Shown here: in pieces, positions 19,515 to 29,545 of the stretch
Layout: every line of letters starts with the position of its first letter
Numbering within the stretch: the first letter of the stretch is position 1
From: Pythium myriotylum
Taxonomy: Eukaryota; Oomycota; Peronosporomycetes; Pythiales; Pythiaceae
DNA: 64,000 nucleotides
Reading direction: 5' to 3'
Assembly: GCA_023091665.1 (NCBI GenBank)
Contig: JALJCQ010000009.1
Location: 3,434,424-3,498,423, forward strand
Position numbers and translations under genes: made by a program
The notes under the pieces: model-generated
What the model was told of the DNA's origin: nothing
Databases searched by the model: none
The model's input: the letters and a program-made list of their open reading frames with translations, nothing else

Positions 19515-20819
19515 CTACGGCAGCCAGGAGACTCGACTGACCACTCCGAGCGGCCTGCTCTTGCGTTCGCAGCGGCGAGGCGCTGACGGCGTGTGCTGTC
19601 GCAGCTCGCAGAAACGGACGCCTGGGTCGATGAGGTCGGTGAGGAACGCTACGACTTCGCTCTGCTGGCTTCTCGCGGCGAGGCGCCTTGCGTGGAAGAG
19701 GCACCCGGCAGTGGTCTCGCGGCTCAGGAACCGCACGAGGTCGCTGTAGCCGTGGACAGCGGCCAGGTTGAGTGCCACGTCGCTGCATGGGAGACCGAAG
19801 TCTTGGATGAAGTACCGCACGATGGGCTCGTGGCCGCGGTGGACTGCTTCGTTCAGCAGCTTGGTGGTCGCTACGGAGCGACTCTGGGAACACAAGTACT
19901 TGACAACGCTGAGATGACCAAAGTGGACGGAGTACGCGATGGCTTGCTCGAGCATGGTTCGGTCGACAACCGTGATGAGCCGCTGGAGCACTGCTAGATC
20001 TCCGACCATCGCAGCGCACGCCACGGCCTCGCGCTCGCTCACGGTGCTGGCGTCGATCGCCCAGTGGAGCATGTCGCGCGCGACGGGGAGTCGGTCGCGA
20101 CTGCACGCGAGGTGGATCGCAGCGTTCGTGTCGGCGAGCACGCGGTTCTCCACGACAAACCGAAGCACGTCGTAGTGTCCGCTCATCGCGACGACGAGAG
20201 CTCGTTCGTCTGAGCAGCGAAAGCCGAATCGCTTGTGCAGCGCTCGAACGATCGCGAGGCTGCCGGTCCCGATCGCCGTGGCCATGGCGTGCGGACTGAA
20301 GCTCGCGACGGAGCTCTCGAGCAGCCACTCGAAGAGCTCCCTCCGCGACGACTGCGCGGCGCTGTCGACGGCCTCTTGCGACAGCTTGACGCATGCTGCG
20401 GGGTGGTTCGCGTGCAGCCAGATCGAGAGCCGCGTGTGGCCGTGCGCGATCGCGATCTCGAGCAGATCGGCGTCGTCGAAGCTCGCGAGCAGCCGCTGGC
20501 GCATGAGCCACCGGAGCGTGTCGAGGTCTCCGCAGGCTGCGGCCTCCTGCTTGGCGCCGTGGAAGCTCGCGCGCTCGTCGCGTTCGCAGTCGCCGCGCTC
20601 GGCGAGCCGCAGCAGCGCGGCCAAGACGCGTCGGTCGCGCGTGCGGATGGCGAGTCGCGGGGCCATGCCGCGTCGCGACGGCGCGCGCCAGAGCGAGTCG
20701 TTGGCGATGAGGAAGTCGGCCACGAGCGTCGGGAGCCCCGGCAGGAAGGACGTCACGTGCGACAAGAGCTCGCGGCTGCCCAGCACGGCCACCGGCGCCG
20801 GCGAGGAAGCCGAGGCCAT
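19515..20819 (-). CDS. Ankyrin-like repeat protein with F-box-like N-terminus
   Basis: An intronless 434-residue protein. Residues about 12-50 (SRELLSHVTSFLPGLPTLVA) resemble the F-box-like start typical of the expanded oomycete ankyrin family. From about residue 85 to 400, helix-pair repeats recur with Ala/Gly/His-centred cores such as EIAIAHGHTRLSIWL, VVAMSGHYDVLRFVV, NEAVHRGHEPIVRYF and NLAAVHGYSDLVRFL. These fit degenerate ankyrin repeats that bind protein partners. The C-terminal 30 residues are basic and unstructured. The ATG at 20819 is the first in frame with the F-box-like segment. No signal peptide, so probably cytosolic; partner unknown. Confidence 0.82.
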   Translation of the reverse strand: MASASSPAPVAVLGSRELLSHVTSFLPGLPTLVADFLIANDSLWRAPSRRGMAPRLAIRTRDRRVLAALLRLAERGDCERDERASFHGAKQEAAACGDLDTLRWLMRQRLLASFDDADLLEIAIAHGHTRLSIWLHANHPAACVKLSQEAVDSAAQSSRRELFEWLLESSVASFSPHAMATAIGTGSLAIVRALHKRFGFRCSDERALVVAMSGHYDVLRFVVENRVLADTNAAIHLACSRDRLPVARDMLHWAIDASTVSEREAVACAAMVGDLAVLQRLITVVDRTMLEQAIAYSVHFGHLSVVKYLCSQSRSVATTKLLNEAVHRGHEPIVRYFIQDFGLPCSDVALNLAAVHGYSDLVRFLSRETTAGCLFHARRLAARSQQSEVVAFLTDLIDPGVRFCELRQHTPSAPRRCERKSRPLGVVSRVSWLP

Positions 20820-21254
20820 GGCGCCCGGGGCTCTTGCGTGGGAGAACGGCGATGGCGAGAGGCACGGCCTCGGGGGTTTCGGCCAATCGAACGAGAGAGA
20901 CCACGGTCTCAGTTATCCACGTTGACCACTTCAACTGATGGGCTCATGTTGCATCTCTTCGAGTGTGACGGTCTCACCTCCTTCCCACTTCATTCACGAG
21001 TATGCCAAGGTCGCGACTTTCAGTCAACGCTGGGGACTGCTACCGCTACTATTACCACTAATAGTAATACTCGACGGCTTGACGAGCTTCCACTCTGGCG
21101 TGACGAGGCGAGTCTTTCGTTGCTGTTCGCAATGCACGCGGGCACGACCGACTTCTGGTTGGGTCAGCACACGGCGATCATCTCTGAAGGAAAAACGACG
21201 ATCACGGTATCATTCAAAAATACACTTAGTTCAAAAAGAGAAGAATGTAGGCGT
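20820..21254. other. Intergenic region
   Basis: Promoter of the ankyrin-like gene and 3' flank of the first receptor kinase. Nothing else recognised. Confidence 0.5.
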
Positions 21255-22955
21255 CTAGTAATTGCTTCGCATGATCGAGTGTACGCGGTGCAGCGCCTGA
21301 GCTGCCGTCGGACGCTGCGATGGATCGACCGAGACACACTCGAGCGCCAGTTGCACCAAGTCAGCGTCCGCACCCTCGCTGAATGCCACACGTAAACGTC
21401 CAAGCGACACGAGCTGCAGGACCGCCAGGTCGGGAAGCTTGCGGCCCGTACCAGGCTCGGACGCGTGCCAGTACGGCAGCTGGTGCGTGTCCAGCTCCGA
21501 CAGCACCACACCAAACGAAAACACATCCGCCTTCTCGTCGTACCGCTCGCCCACCATCACTTCAGGTGCCATCCACAGCGACGAACCCACACCGGCGGTC
21601 ATCGTCGCGTCGGCGCGTTCACGGGAGACACCGAAGTCAGTCACCTTGGCATCCAGGTTCTCGTTCAGGAGAATGTTCTTGGACTTGAGGTCGCGGTGGA
21701 CGACCACGGGCTGGAGGGAATGGAGATAGGTGAGTGCATGAGCGATGTGGACCGCGATCTTGACCTTGTCGGCGTCGAATCCTCGCGGTCGCCAGTCGGG
21801 GCTCGCCTCTTCTTCCTCGTCATCGTCGTTACCGTCGTTGTCGTTGCTGCTAATTTTGTTTCGGGCATCCCACTGCGTCACCACCGACCTCAGGTCACCT
21901 CGCTCCATGTACTCGACCACCACACACGCGTCGCTCAGCGCTGTCCATGCCACGCCGATGAAACGAACGACGCGCTCGTGTTCCAGCGACGCCATCAACT
22001 TGACTTCTGCCAGGAACTCGTCGATCTGCGCGATGTGCTTGCGGCGTTCTGGAAGCAGTTGCTTGATAGCGACGGTCTCACCTTTGTAGGTGCCTTTGAA
22101 GACTTCCCCGTAACCTCCTCGGCTGATGAGAGGCCCGAAGAAGATCATATCACGCGGGATGCGGATAGTGAGGATCGCTGGATCTTCCCAGAAGCTCTCG
22201 GTCTTAGATCGTAGCCGCGTCTTCTCGTTGCTTCCGCTGCTGTTGTTACTGCCGACGCTGTAGCGATGGCGGCTGCCTGCTCGTGTGGTGGACTCGCTGG
22301 CGGGTCCAGAGGACGAGGCAGTGAAGACCGACGATGTCGCCGTCGCTCGCTGCGATGATCTTGCCGTGGACACGGTCCTGTCGATGTTGGACGATCGCCG
22401 CGGCGGCCCGATGGAGTTGCGCTTGGCGTCGAGTTGCAAATAGTCGACTTCGGCGGTGACTGCCGACGGCGGGCGCGCTGCCTCGAGGTCGGGTTGCAGC
22501 GTCGCGGATTTACGTTCGCGCCGTCGCTTCCACATGAACACAGCGGCGAGTGCGAGAACCATGATGAGGCCGCCAACGATGCCGCCGATGAGCCCCATGC
22601 TGCTGCCGGACGAAGAGCTTGCCGCCGTCGGACTAGGTGTCGGGGTCACCGTCGGAGATGGTGTCGTTGTCGTGGGGGACGAGGTCACGCCGAAACATGC
22701 TTTCGGATACACGTCGATGAAATCAGTCTTGACATGGACGCCGGCGAATATGCAGTCCGTCGGAATCGCCGCGGACATGAGTTTCATGAGATTGGTGCAG
22801 GCCTGCGTGGAGCATACTTTGACCAGATCATCGCCCGTCGGGATTTTGAGCGAGCTAAGCTTGTAGCCCGACTGCTGGGTGCAGGCAACGCCATCAGCAT
22901 TGGCGAATGCATCACTGACACTGGTGAAATCACATGCATTGTCGGACGTGCTCAT
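21255..22955 (-). CDS. Elicitin-like-domain receptor kinase 1 (TKL)
   Basis: An intronless 566-residue protein. Residues 8-87 hold six Cys (8, 25, 48, 53, 68, 87) with QQSGYKLSSL and IPTGDD. The Cys3-Cys4-Cys5 spacing of 5 and 15 equals that of classical elicitins, a sterol/lipid-binding fold. A Thr/Ser/Pro linker (about 91-117) leads to one transmembrane helix (about 120-142, GLIGGIVGGLIMVLALAAVF) and a basic KRRRERK stop-transfer. The C-terminal kinase (about 270-560) has GGYGEVFKG, VAIKQLLPERRKH, HRDLKSKN, DFGVS and APEVM, typical of active TKL Ser/Thr kinases. There is no signal peptide before Cys8, so it would need N-tail translocation, or an unseen upstream exon. A surface receptor coupling an elicitin-fold ectodomain to kinase signalling is inferred. 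Confidence 0.88.
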   Translation of the reverse strand: MSTSDNACDFTSVSDAFANADGVACTQQSGYKLSSLKIPTGDDLVKVCSTQACTNLMKLMSAAIPTDCIFAGVHVKTDFIDVYPKACFGVTSSPTTTTPSPTVTPTPSPTAASSSSGSSMGLIGGIVGGLIMVLALAAVFMWKRRRERKSATLQPDLEAARPPSAVTAEVDYLQLDAKRNSIGPPRRSSNIDRTVSTARSSQRATATSSVFTASSSGPASESTTRAGSRHRYSVGSNNSSGSNEKTRLRSKTESFWEDPAILTIRIPRDMIFFGPLISRGGYGEVFKGTYKGETVAIKQLLPERRKHIAQIDEFLAEVKLMASLEHERVVRFIGVAWTALSDACVVVEYMERGDLRSVVTQWDARNKISSNDNDGNDDDEEEEASPDWRPRGFDADKVKIAVHIAHALTYLHSLQPVVVHRDLKSKNILLNENLDAKVTDFGVSRERADATMTAGVGSSLWMAPEVMVGERYDEKADVFSFGVVLSELDTHQLPYWHASEPGTGRKLPDLAVLQLVSLGRLRVAFSEGADADLVQLALECVSVDPSQRPTAAQALHRVHSIMRSNY

Positions 22956-25284
22956 AACTGAGACCGTAGAGGGAGAAATGCGAAGTGGGTGTTGGCGACA
23001 TTAGACTCATGGGTTGGAGAGATTTGGAAGGAAGAGAGAGAGAGAGAGGCTTCCACATGGGAAAATATCACGAGGAATCCTGTCGTGGCAGGCTGAGTTC
23101 TTTCGGTTAAATTCGCTTGACGGTGGGTTCTAAGGTCGGTGGGCTTGATACAAATCTTCCCGCATGGCCAGAGGAATCTTCGCTGTATCTCAGAGTGTGA
23201 TTCGGGATGAGTGGGCCAAACCCGTCTCTTTTATGTACAACCAGCCGATCTCTCTGGTGTAGTATCAGGTGGCTACTGGATTGCTCGTTGGGAACACCCT
23301 ACAATACTTGAAGACTGTCTTCTGCCTGCGTGTGGTACTGCAATTCGCGAGGCCAGCATTGCGCCTCGAGAAACTTCCTTCTCGCGTTCGCGCACTCGAC
23401 TATCGAATGCCGACGGTGAATATCTTCAGTTTTGTTGCGCACTCTTCATTTGTCAACGAAGCTGCTCGCTCGAGCAGTCCACGAATTAGAGAACCAATGA
23501 CTCTCCGATGATATGAAAGGAACGACTAGGCGCTACTGGTGCCCTTAAGCACCAGCTAAATGGTTGCTCACTGTTGAAGCCGCTGCGAACGAGCAGGTTG
23601 AAACGCTCGCTCTCGCAGTCCGAAAACAAGTCACCGAAACCGCCGGCAGCAAACTGCGAGATGGAATCTCATTCTTTCTCTCTCTCTCTCTCTCCCTCTG
23701 TGGAGCACGTTGGCACTAGAGAACTATACCATTTTGCCCCCAACAATTGTACTCGTGATCGAGAAAATAAACTCTTTCTTTCTTTATTGGTCAACGGGAC
23801 TGCTTGGAAGAATATCAGACGAAGAGTGGTCGCCCAACGCTCGGGGTGCAGAATGGAGATCCCTGAGACAACTGAGCCGAGCGAACTGCAGTGTACATTG
23901 TACAGTACCGATCTACATAGAAGGGTTGCTTGCATGTTCCAACCTGAATCTCGTCTTTAGCATTGCGTTTTGTCCACGTAAACTCCATCGGTGGTCGAAC
24001 CTACTGCCTGCCTTCCGTTTGTGGATTACGAGTGCTAACCACTCGACTTTGTGACGTACTCTCCCCTGACGTGGTCACCGATACGCGGTGGAGGAAGCAT
24101 CTTTGGAGGCAGACCTCCCATCATGAGGACGACGCCGTTGCCTAGTACGATGAGACGAGAAAAATTCATTTTGGCTTCTCGAAAAAAGACAGATCAAGTC
24201 AACTTCAAATGCCCTGGTACACCTCCCTTCTCGACTCGTTGTTTGTCTTATCTTGCTGCGAAATTGGTCTTGCAGCCTGAGGTGAACGTTGTTGGCTGTC
24301 CATGCGAGCCATCTCGACGACACTGCATAGCTGTCAGCTTGGTGTGTGGGCTATGTCCAACCAACCGATCTCTCCGTCGCAGTCTCCACGTGGCACCTCA
24401 AAAGCCTCAACCTTCTTCGGATCGAAGATAAAAGCTTGCATGATGATGATAATGATCCAACCGAAGTCTAGTAGATATCGATTTCTGGGTTTGGGGGCGT
24501 GACAACTCTCTCAAGCTCGTCATGATTGCCGGAAACTGGTCACTGCGGTCGTTGATCGCAGAGCTCCAAGGGCGTTCCGCAAGTGGTTCTATGGTAGAAC
24601 ACGCTCTGGCGGCTTTTGCACTATGACTCATTACTCCTTGGTGAAAATCCAGTGACTGCCATAAGGGACGGCGGCACGGCCTCTGAGGGAAGAAGAGACT
24701 TCCGATAAGCGGGCCAAATCTACCCGACTATACAAATCAATAAGATTGTCAGCCGGCAAATGTATCATCACAGACACCAGATTGGCGCACACCGCTGGCA
24801 CCGCCGCGTGGGGTCACACAACTCTATGGCCACAGCGCTGGCCACCCACGCGATGGACGCTCAAACCACGAGCCACGTCCATCACCCCACCGGGAGGTCA
24901 TGCCATGCAGACCTGCCCCAGCCCCTCGCCTCTGACTTACATCCCTGGCTCGCCAGCCAGGTTGACCCACGGGAACTCAGTGTCGGATAGAGCTCCAGCT
25001 ATCAGGGTATATTCATTGCGTTTAATAGTCTTCACCTTCACCACCATCATCATCATCATCATCGTCATCATCATCACAGACCGGTGACAACACCAGACCT
25101 AGCGCCCAAGGGCTCCACACCTATCCTTGGCATTATCGCAACCAACTCGAGGCCTACCTGATGTCGAGCTCTTACGCCACCCGTCGGTCAAGACATAAAC
25201 ATCACCCAGCTTTGAGATTTGGTGCGTACGAATCAAGAGACCTCACGCGCAACTTCAAAGTTGTCGTTAAAAGCAAACAAAACA
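22956..25284. other. Long intergenic region with microsatellites
   Basis: It includes the promoter of kinase 1 (block at 23075 shared with kinase 2), (GA)n at about 23034-23048, (CT)n at about 23674-23698 and a CAT-rich tract at about 25038-25077. Short open frames lack recognisable domains, and no RNA gene was supported. Confidence 0.5.
23075..23116 (-). promoter_or_regulatory. Shared upstream block of receptor kinase 1
   Basis: Plus strand gaatcctgtcgtggc (23075-23089) is followed by ggttaaattcgc (23105-23116). The first block is repeated exactly, and the second with one change, upstream of kinase 2 at 27361-27392. It lies 120 bp before the ATG. Confidence 0.5.
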
Positions 25285-27183
25285 CTACAACGACCACAAC
25301 ATGTATCTCGTCCGCAAGATCGAGTGCACACGATGAAGCGCCTGCGCCGCCGTCGGACGCTGCGATGGATCCACCGACACACACTCAAGCGCCAACTGCA
25401 CCATCTCCGCGTCCGCATCCTCACTAAACGCCACGCGCAAACGACCCAAAGACACCAGCTGCAAGATCGCCACGTCCGGCAACTTACGACCTGTCTCCGG
25501 CTCCGTCGCGTGCCAGTACGGCAACTGGTGCGTGTCCAGCTCCGACAACACCACACCGAACGAAAACACATCCGCCTTCTCGTCGTACCGCTCGCCCACC
25601 ATCACCTCCGGCGCCATCCACAGCGACGAGCCCACACCCGCCGTCATCGTCTCGTTCGCGCGCTCGCGAGACACACCAAAGTCGGTCACCTTGGCGTCCA
25701 ACTTCTCATTCAAGAGGATGTTCTTGGACTTGAGGTCACGGTGCACGACCACGGGCTGCAACGAGTGCAGGTACGTCAGCGCGTGCGCCACGTGGATCGC
25801 GATCTTGACCTTGTCAGCGTCGAAGCCTCTCGGTCGCCAGTCGAGACTCACACCCAGCGTGTTCTCGCGGCTGCTGCTTTCGCCAACGCTGCCGTCGTCG
25901 TTGCCAAAATTGTTACCCGTGTCCCACTGCGTCACCACCGACCTCAGGTCGCCTCGATCCATGTACTCGACCACCACACACGCGTCGCTCAGCGCCGTCC
26001 ACGCCACACCAATCAATCGCACCACGCGCTCGTGCTCCAGCGCCGCCATCAACTTGACTTCGGCCAGGAACTCGTCGATCTGCGCGAGGTGCTTGCGCCG
26101 TTCGGGCAGCAGCTGCTTGATGGCCACGGTCTCGCCGTTGTAGGTGCCTTTGAACACCTCTCCGAAACCTCCTCGACTGATGAGTGGTCCGAAGAAGATC
26201 ATGTCGCGTGGGATGCGGATGGCGAGGATGGTCGGGTCGTCCCAGAAGTCGTCGGCCTTGTGTCGTCCACCTTGGCGTGGCCTGTCGTTGCTGTTGAGAC
26301 TGCCGACACTGTAGCGATTGTGGCTGTTGAGGCGTGCTCCCGACTGGCTGTTCGGTGCCGAGGACGAGATGCTCATGGCCGTCGACGCCACTGTGTCTCG
26401 TTGGGACGATCTGGCCGTGGAGCCTGTTGTGTCCATGTTGGGCGATCGTCGTGGTGAGGCGTTGGTGGGTGTTCGTTTGCCGTGGAGTGGTCGATAGTCG
26501 ACGTCGGAATCAACTGCTGTCGGCGGTGGTCGCGCGATCTCAAAGTCACGCTCCGTCGCTGACGAGGATTTGCGTTTGCGTTTGCAGCAGTACACGGCGA
26601 TGAGGGTGAGGATGACGACGACCCCGACGGCGACCCCGCCGACGATCCACTTGTTGGTATAGAATGGGGAGTTTTCGTGTGCTGTGATGGTTGCTGACGA
26701 TGGCTCCGGTGTATCATCCTGAGGTAGCACTTCCGACGTATGAACTGGAGAAGGCGTTTCCTCCGTATCGATCGAGGATGGTGTCTCTAATGTGGGAGCC
26801 GGTGCTGGTGGCTTCGTCGTTTCGGGTGGTGGCTCCGTTTTCTCGACAGGAATGGGCGTCTCAATCGCAGGTGGTGGCTCTGGTGTCTCGGCTGGGGTCG
26901 GAGTTGAGGTTGCGCGCTCGAGCACCTTCTCGAAGCAGTGATTGAGATACGTGTCGACATCATCAAACATGCTATGTATGCGGTAGAGATCACAGTCAAT
27001 AGTGTTTGAAAACCGCGCGGCTACGTCTTTGATCAGAGTGTTGCAAGTCATTGAGGAACACTCGTTGGTTTCGTCGGCATCGGCGTCTTCTGGCTCGAGA
27101 TCAGTGTGGCAATCGCTTTCCTGCTCGTTTAAGACCGTTTGGGCATTGTCGTAGTCGCACGTTCCTTCTTCCTCTGAGCTCAT
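25285..27183 (-). CDS. Elicitin-like-domain receptor kinase 2 (TKL), divergent acidic ectodomain
   Basis: An intronless 632-residue paralogue of kinase 1. Six Cys remain (9, 25, 42, 47, 64, 83) and the 5-residue Cys3-Cys4 spacing is kept. However, the SGY motif is lost, the Cys2-Cys3 loop is shortened and very acidic (EPEDADADETNE), and Cys4-Cys5 is 17 instead of 15. A long Pro/Thr/Glu-rich stalk (about 92-170) precedes the transmembrane helix (WIVGGVAVGVVVILTLIAVY, about 183-203). The kinase domain is strongly conserved with kinase 1: GGFGEVFKG, VAIKQLLPER, HRDLKSKN, DFGVS, APEVM. No signal peptide is visible. The ectodomain has probably diverged in ligand while the kinase stayed under constraint. 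Confidence 0.87.
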   Translation of the reverse strand: MSSEEEGTCDYDNAQTVLNEQESDCHTDLEPEDADADETNECSSMTCNTLIKDVAARFSNTIDCDLYRIHSMFDDVDTYLNHCFEKVLERATSTPTPAETPEPPPAIETPIPVEKTEPPPETTKPPAPAPTLETPSSIDTEETPSPVHTSEVLPQDDTPEPSSATITAHENSPFYTNKWIVGGVAVGVVVILTLIAVYCCKRKRKSSSATERDFEIARPPPTAVDSDVDYRPLHGKRTPTNASPRRSPNMDTTGSTARSSQRDTVASTAMSISSSAPNSQSGARLNSHNRYSVGSLNSNDRPRQGGRHKADDFWDDPTILAIRIPRDMIFFGPLISRGGFGEVFKGTYNGETVAIKQLLPERRKHLAQIDEFLAEVKLMAALEHERVVRLIGVAWTALSDACVVVEYMDRGDLRSVVTQWDTGNNFGNDDGSVGESSSRENTLGVSLDWRPRGFDADKVKIAIHVAHALTYLHSLQPVVVHRDLKSKNILLNEKLDAKVTDFGVSRERANETMTAGVGSSLWMAPEVMVGERYDEKADVFSFGVVLSELDTHQLPYWHATEPETGRKLPDVAILQLVSLGRLRVAFSEDADAEMVQLALECVSVDPSQRPTAAQALHRVHSILRTRYMLWSL

Positions 27184-28330
27184 GGCTCAGTCCTTGCAGG
27201 GAAATCGCGAAGTGAGGTCTTTTGCGCCGTTAGACTTGGTCGGACTCGCGAGATTTGGGGGAAAAAAAAGCATTATTTTGTCGGATGGTGTCGTGGGAGC
27301 GTTGGGTTGAAGTGGCTTAAGAGATCTGGAGGACAGGGTTCCTGAATCGCAACACTGTATGAATCCTGTCGTGGCGTCTGGGTTAAACTCGCCGTAACGG
27401 TCGTAGTGTTTCAGCGGTCTTCGGGATCTCTCATTATTCTTCGCTGTACGGTATTTTGCGGTCTAGACAGACTTTGCTGCGAATGCTCCATCTCAGGTTG
27501 TGATATGGGGAGAAATCTACCGCAGGGTGTTCCGAGGAGATCCCGCGGGCTTAGGCGGCGAGGCACCACTCGGATCTCTTTACGCTACAGAATATGTTTG
27601 AAGCTGTAGGAGTCACGAAGGACGGCAAAATACAGTACGGCAGATTACACTACTTTATGTGCTGTTAGACAGCAGCAAACCGTAGCGAATAGCGTGGTTG
27701 GAGAGGACAGTGTGTTCTCCACAAGATTTTTCCTCTCGAGGCTAAACCGTAGTGTTTAGAACTGAAGTACCGACATGGACATTGTGGGTGCTGACATGGA
27801 CATTACAAAGCCTTGATATTCGCTTCGAAGTAACCACCTAGCTCCTAGACTGAGACTGGGTACAGGATCAATCTCCCAATAGCTAGACCTTTCTGAGGCA
27901 AGCGATCTCGCGATCTATAGACCTGCATTTGTTGAATCCGGAGCTCGTTCTTGGTCAAGAGAGCATGCATTCGTGTTCGAGCACCGAGAGCAGTCTCCGT
28001 TGATCGTCACACTGTACCACTATCTCGCTCGGCGCGAGCCCCACAGGCTGCCACGTAGAATTTTGAGGCGATGAGTGTCCTCTTGCACGACTACCTCAGG
28101 AGACCAGTCGGTGACACATAGATGCCTCCAGCAGCAGCGACCAGGTAGAGTATGCGAGTGTCGAACCCGCGGTTGGTGGAGAACCCATCGCCTGCTCCAC
28201 GAGATGAAACAGAATGAGCATCAACTTTGCATCAGACTAAGATACGTTGACGATGTCGAGTGTATTGCGACTAATATATGTACCCGACTAGTTAAGTTTC
28301 TTGTGGGTGGGATGAGGAAGTTTGTCTTGC
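27184..28330. other. Intergenic region
   Basis: Promoter of kinase 2 (shared block at 27361) and 3' flank of the kinase-less elicitin-domain gene. GACATGGACATT occurs twice, near 27772 and 27790. No kinase-domain remnant was seen that could once have belonged to the gene ending at 28331. Confidence 0.5.
27361..27392 (-). promoter_or_regulatory. Shared upstream block of receptor kinase 2
   Basis: gaatcctgtcgtggc (27361-27375) and ggttaaactcgc (27381-27392) match the pair upstream of kinase 1; the element is 178 bp before the ATG. The spacing between its halves differs (5 versus 15 bp). Confidence 0.5.
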
Positions 28331-28939
28331 TCAGAACGGCTTGCCCTGGGCTCTGTACTCGTCAGAGGCACTTGGGAAGTCGTTGACGCGGAGGTAGTTG
28401 TCGGCCTCGACGTCAAGTTGCGCGGGGCCTTTGCGTCCCGTGTCTTTTCGTCGCCGCAGCTTGACCAGCGTGACCGCGATGATCGCGACGCACACGACGG
28501 CGCCGGCGACGATGCCTCCAATGAGTCCGGCACTGAACTTGGATCCGCCGCCACTGCTCGAGGCCGTCGAGGCCTGAGGGGCGGGCGTCTGCGTCAGTGC
28601 TGGAAAGTACGGCGCGAGCTGCTGGATGCAGACCGTCTGGAAGTCGTTGATGATCGCAGCTCGGACCCGTTTACCGCTGTAGAGGCAGTCGGTCTTGACA
28701 AGCTCCGAGAGCTGAGCGACGGCGAGCAGGCATGCTGGACTCTCGCAGATGGTTGTCGGAAAGGCGTACTTGCTGGGCGGCATGAGGTAGTCGAGCGAGT
28801 AGCCCGTGTCGTTGTAACACTTTTTGGCGTTGGCGCCCGTGACCGTGATGGCCGAGATGGCAGCCTCGTCGCAATCCGGCAGCTGAGCTGCGACAGCGAG
28901 CACAGTCGAGAGCAGGAGCAAGAGAAGGAAGTTGGTCAT
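28331..28939 (-). CDS. Elicitin-like type I membrane protein without kinase
   Basis: A 202-residue protein beginning MTNFLLLLLLSTVLAVAAQ, a clear signal peptide. Its elicitin-like domain has Cys at 23, 41, 65, 70, 85 and 104, with NDTGYSLDYL in the position of the SGY motif and the exact 5/15/19 spacing of kinase 1. A Ser/Ala/Gly/Pro stalk leads to one transmembrane helix (AGLIGGIVAGAVVCVAIIAV, about residues 140-162) and a 40-residue basic cytosolic tail. That tail (LDVEADNYLRVNDFPS) resembles the juxtamembrane segment of the kinases (DVEAARPP...DYLPLDAKRNS), so it looks like a receptor cut off just before the kinase. It could be a co-receptor, decoy or lipid carrier. The ATG at 28939 is chosen because it starts the signal peptide. 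Confidence 0.85.
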   Translation of the reverse strand: MTNFLLLLLLSTVLAVAAQLPDCDEAAISAITVTGANAKKCYNDTGYSLDYLMPPSKYAFPTTICESPACLLAVAQLSELVKTDCLYSGKRVRAAIINDFQTVCIQQLAPYFPALTQTPAPQASTASSSGGGSKFSAGLIGGIVAGAVVCVAIIAVTLVKLRRRKDTGRKGPAQLDVEADNYLRVNDFPSASDEYRAQGKPF

Positions 28940-29545
28940 GTTTCTCCTCGGGAGTAAGTCTTCAAGTGAGCGGCGGTTGGCGAGCAAGAGTCACCGGCAG
29001 GTCCGAGGAGACGGGCGTTGCGCCCAACGAGCGGCATATTTCCCTGTCGTCGAGCGCAGCGCCATTCGGGTAATCTATCGTGTAATTTTAGTTTGACGCT
29101 GCATTGCACTTGATCCAAGTATAGGATGATATATCTGTTTTGATCATTTGCAAAAGGGATTGAATTCGACAGTCTTCGCTACGCGCAGGGACCGGCCGAA
29201 GTGGATTTCTTTTGCAAATCTCCAGTGGATACGTGGATACATCTCTCAGCGGATTGATGGAACGAGGTCCTGAGTCCTCCCGACCACTTGCCACTGGAAT
29301 CACGGCAACGCCATCTGAGTCTCCGTTCCCGGGGGCCAAGGTCTCCGCTAATAGGCGAATCAGCCTACAGTAACTATCGTCCAATTATTCCGCTCGCTCC
29401 AAATCTCCGCAGACGCGTCCCACGCAACACCCCTAGTCACCGCGAGATTCGCCCTGGATTTCTGGGATGATATCGCCTTCTCGGGCGCCGCCAGTTCGAG
29501 TTTCTCCGCGCCAGCCCCCTCCATTTGGGCGTGTCTGCCACGACC
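28940..29545. other. Divergent intergenic region
   Basis: A 606-bp region between the divergently transcribed kinase-less elicitin gene and kinase 3, presumably a bidirectional promoter. The full block shared by kinases 1 and 2 was not found here; only GCCACGAC occurs, just before the kinase 3 ATG. Confidence 0.5.

Noticed and set aside
19396..20934. 512-residue minus-strand frame over the ankyrin-like gene
   Set aside because: Arg-rich alternate frame of the real coding sequence, without domains.
28147..28200. tRNA-like sequence on the minus strand with a GGGTTCGA B-box-like motif
   Set aside because: A T-arm can be drawn, but no acceptor stem pairs and the anticodon arm does not fit.
28288..28330. 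Missing kinase exon downstream of the elicitin-like membrane protein
   Set aside because: The reading frame ends in a clear TGA and no kinase motifs (VAIK, HRD, DFG) appear between 27184 and 28330 on the minus strand.
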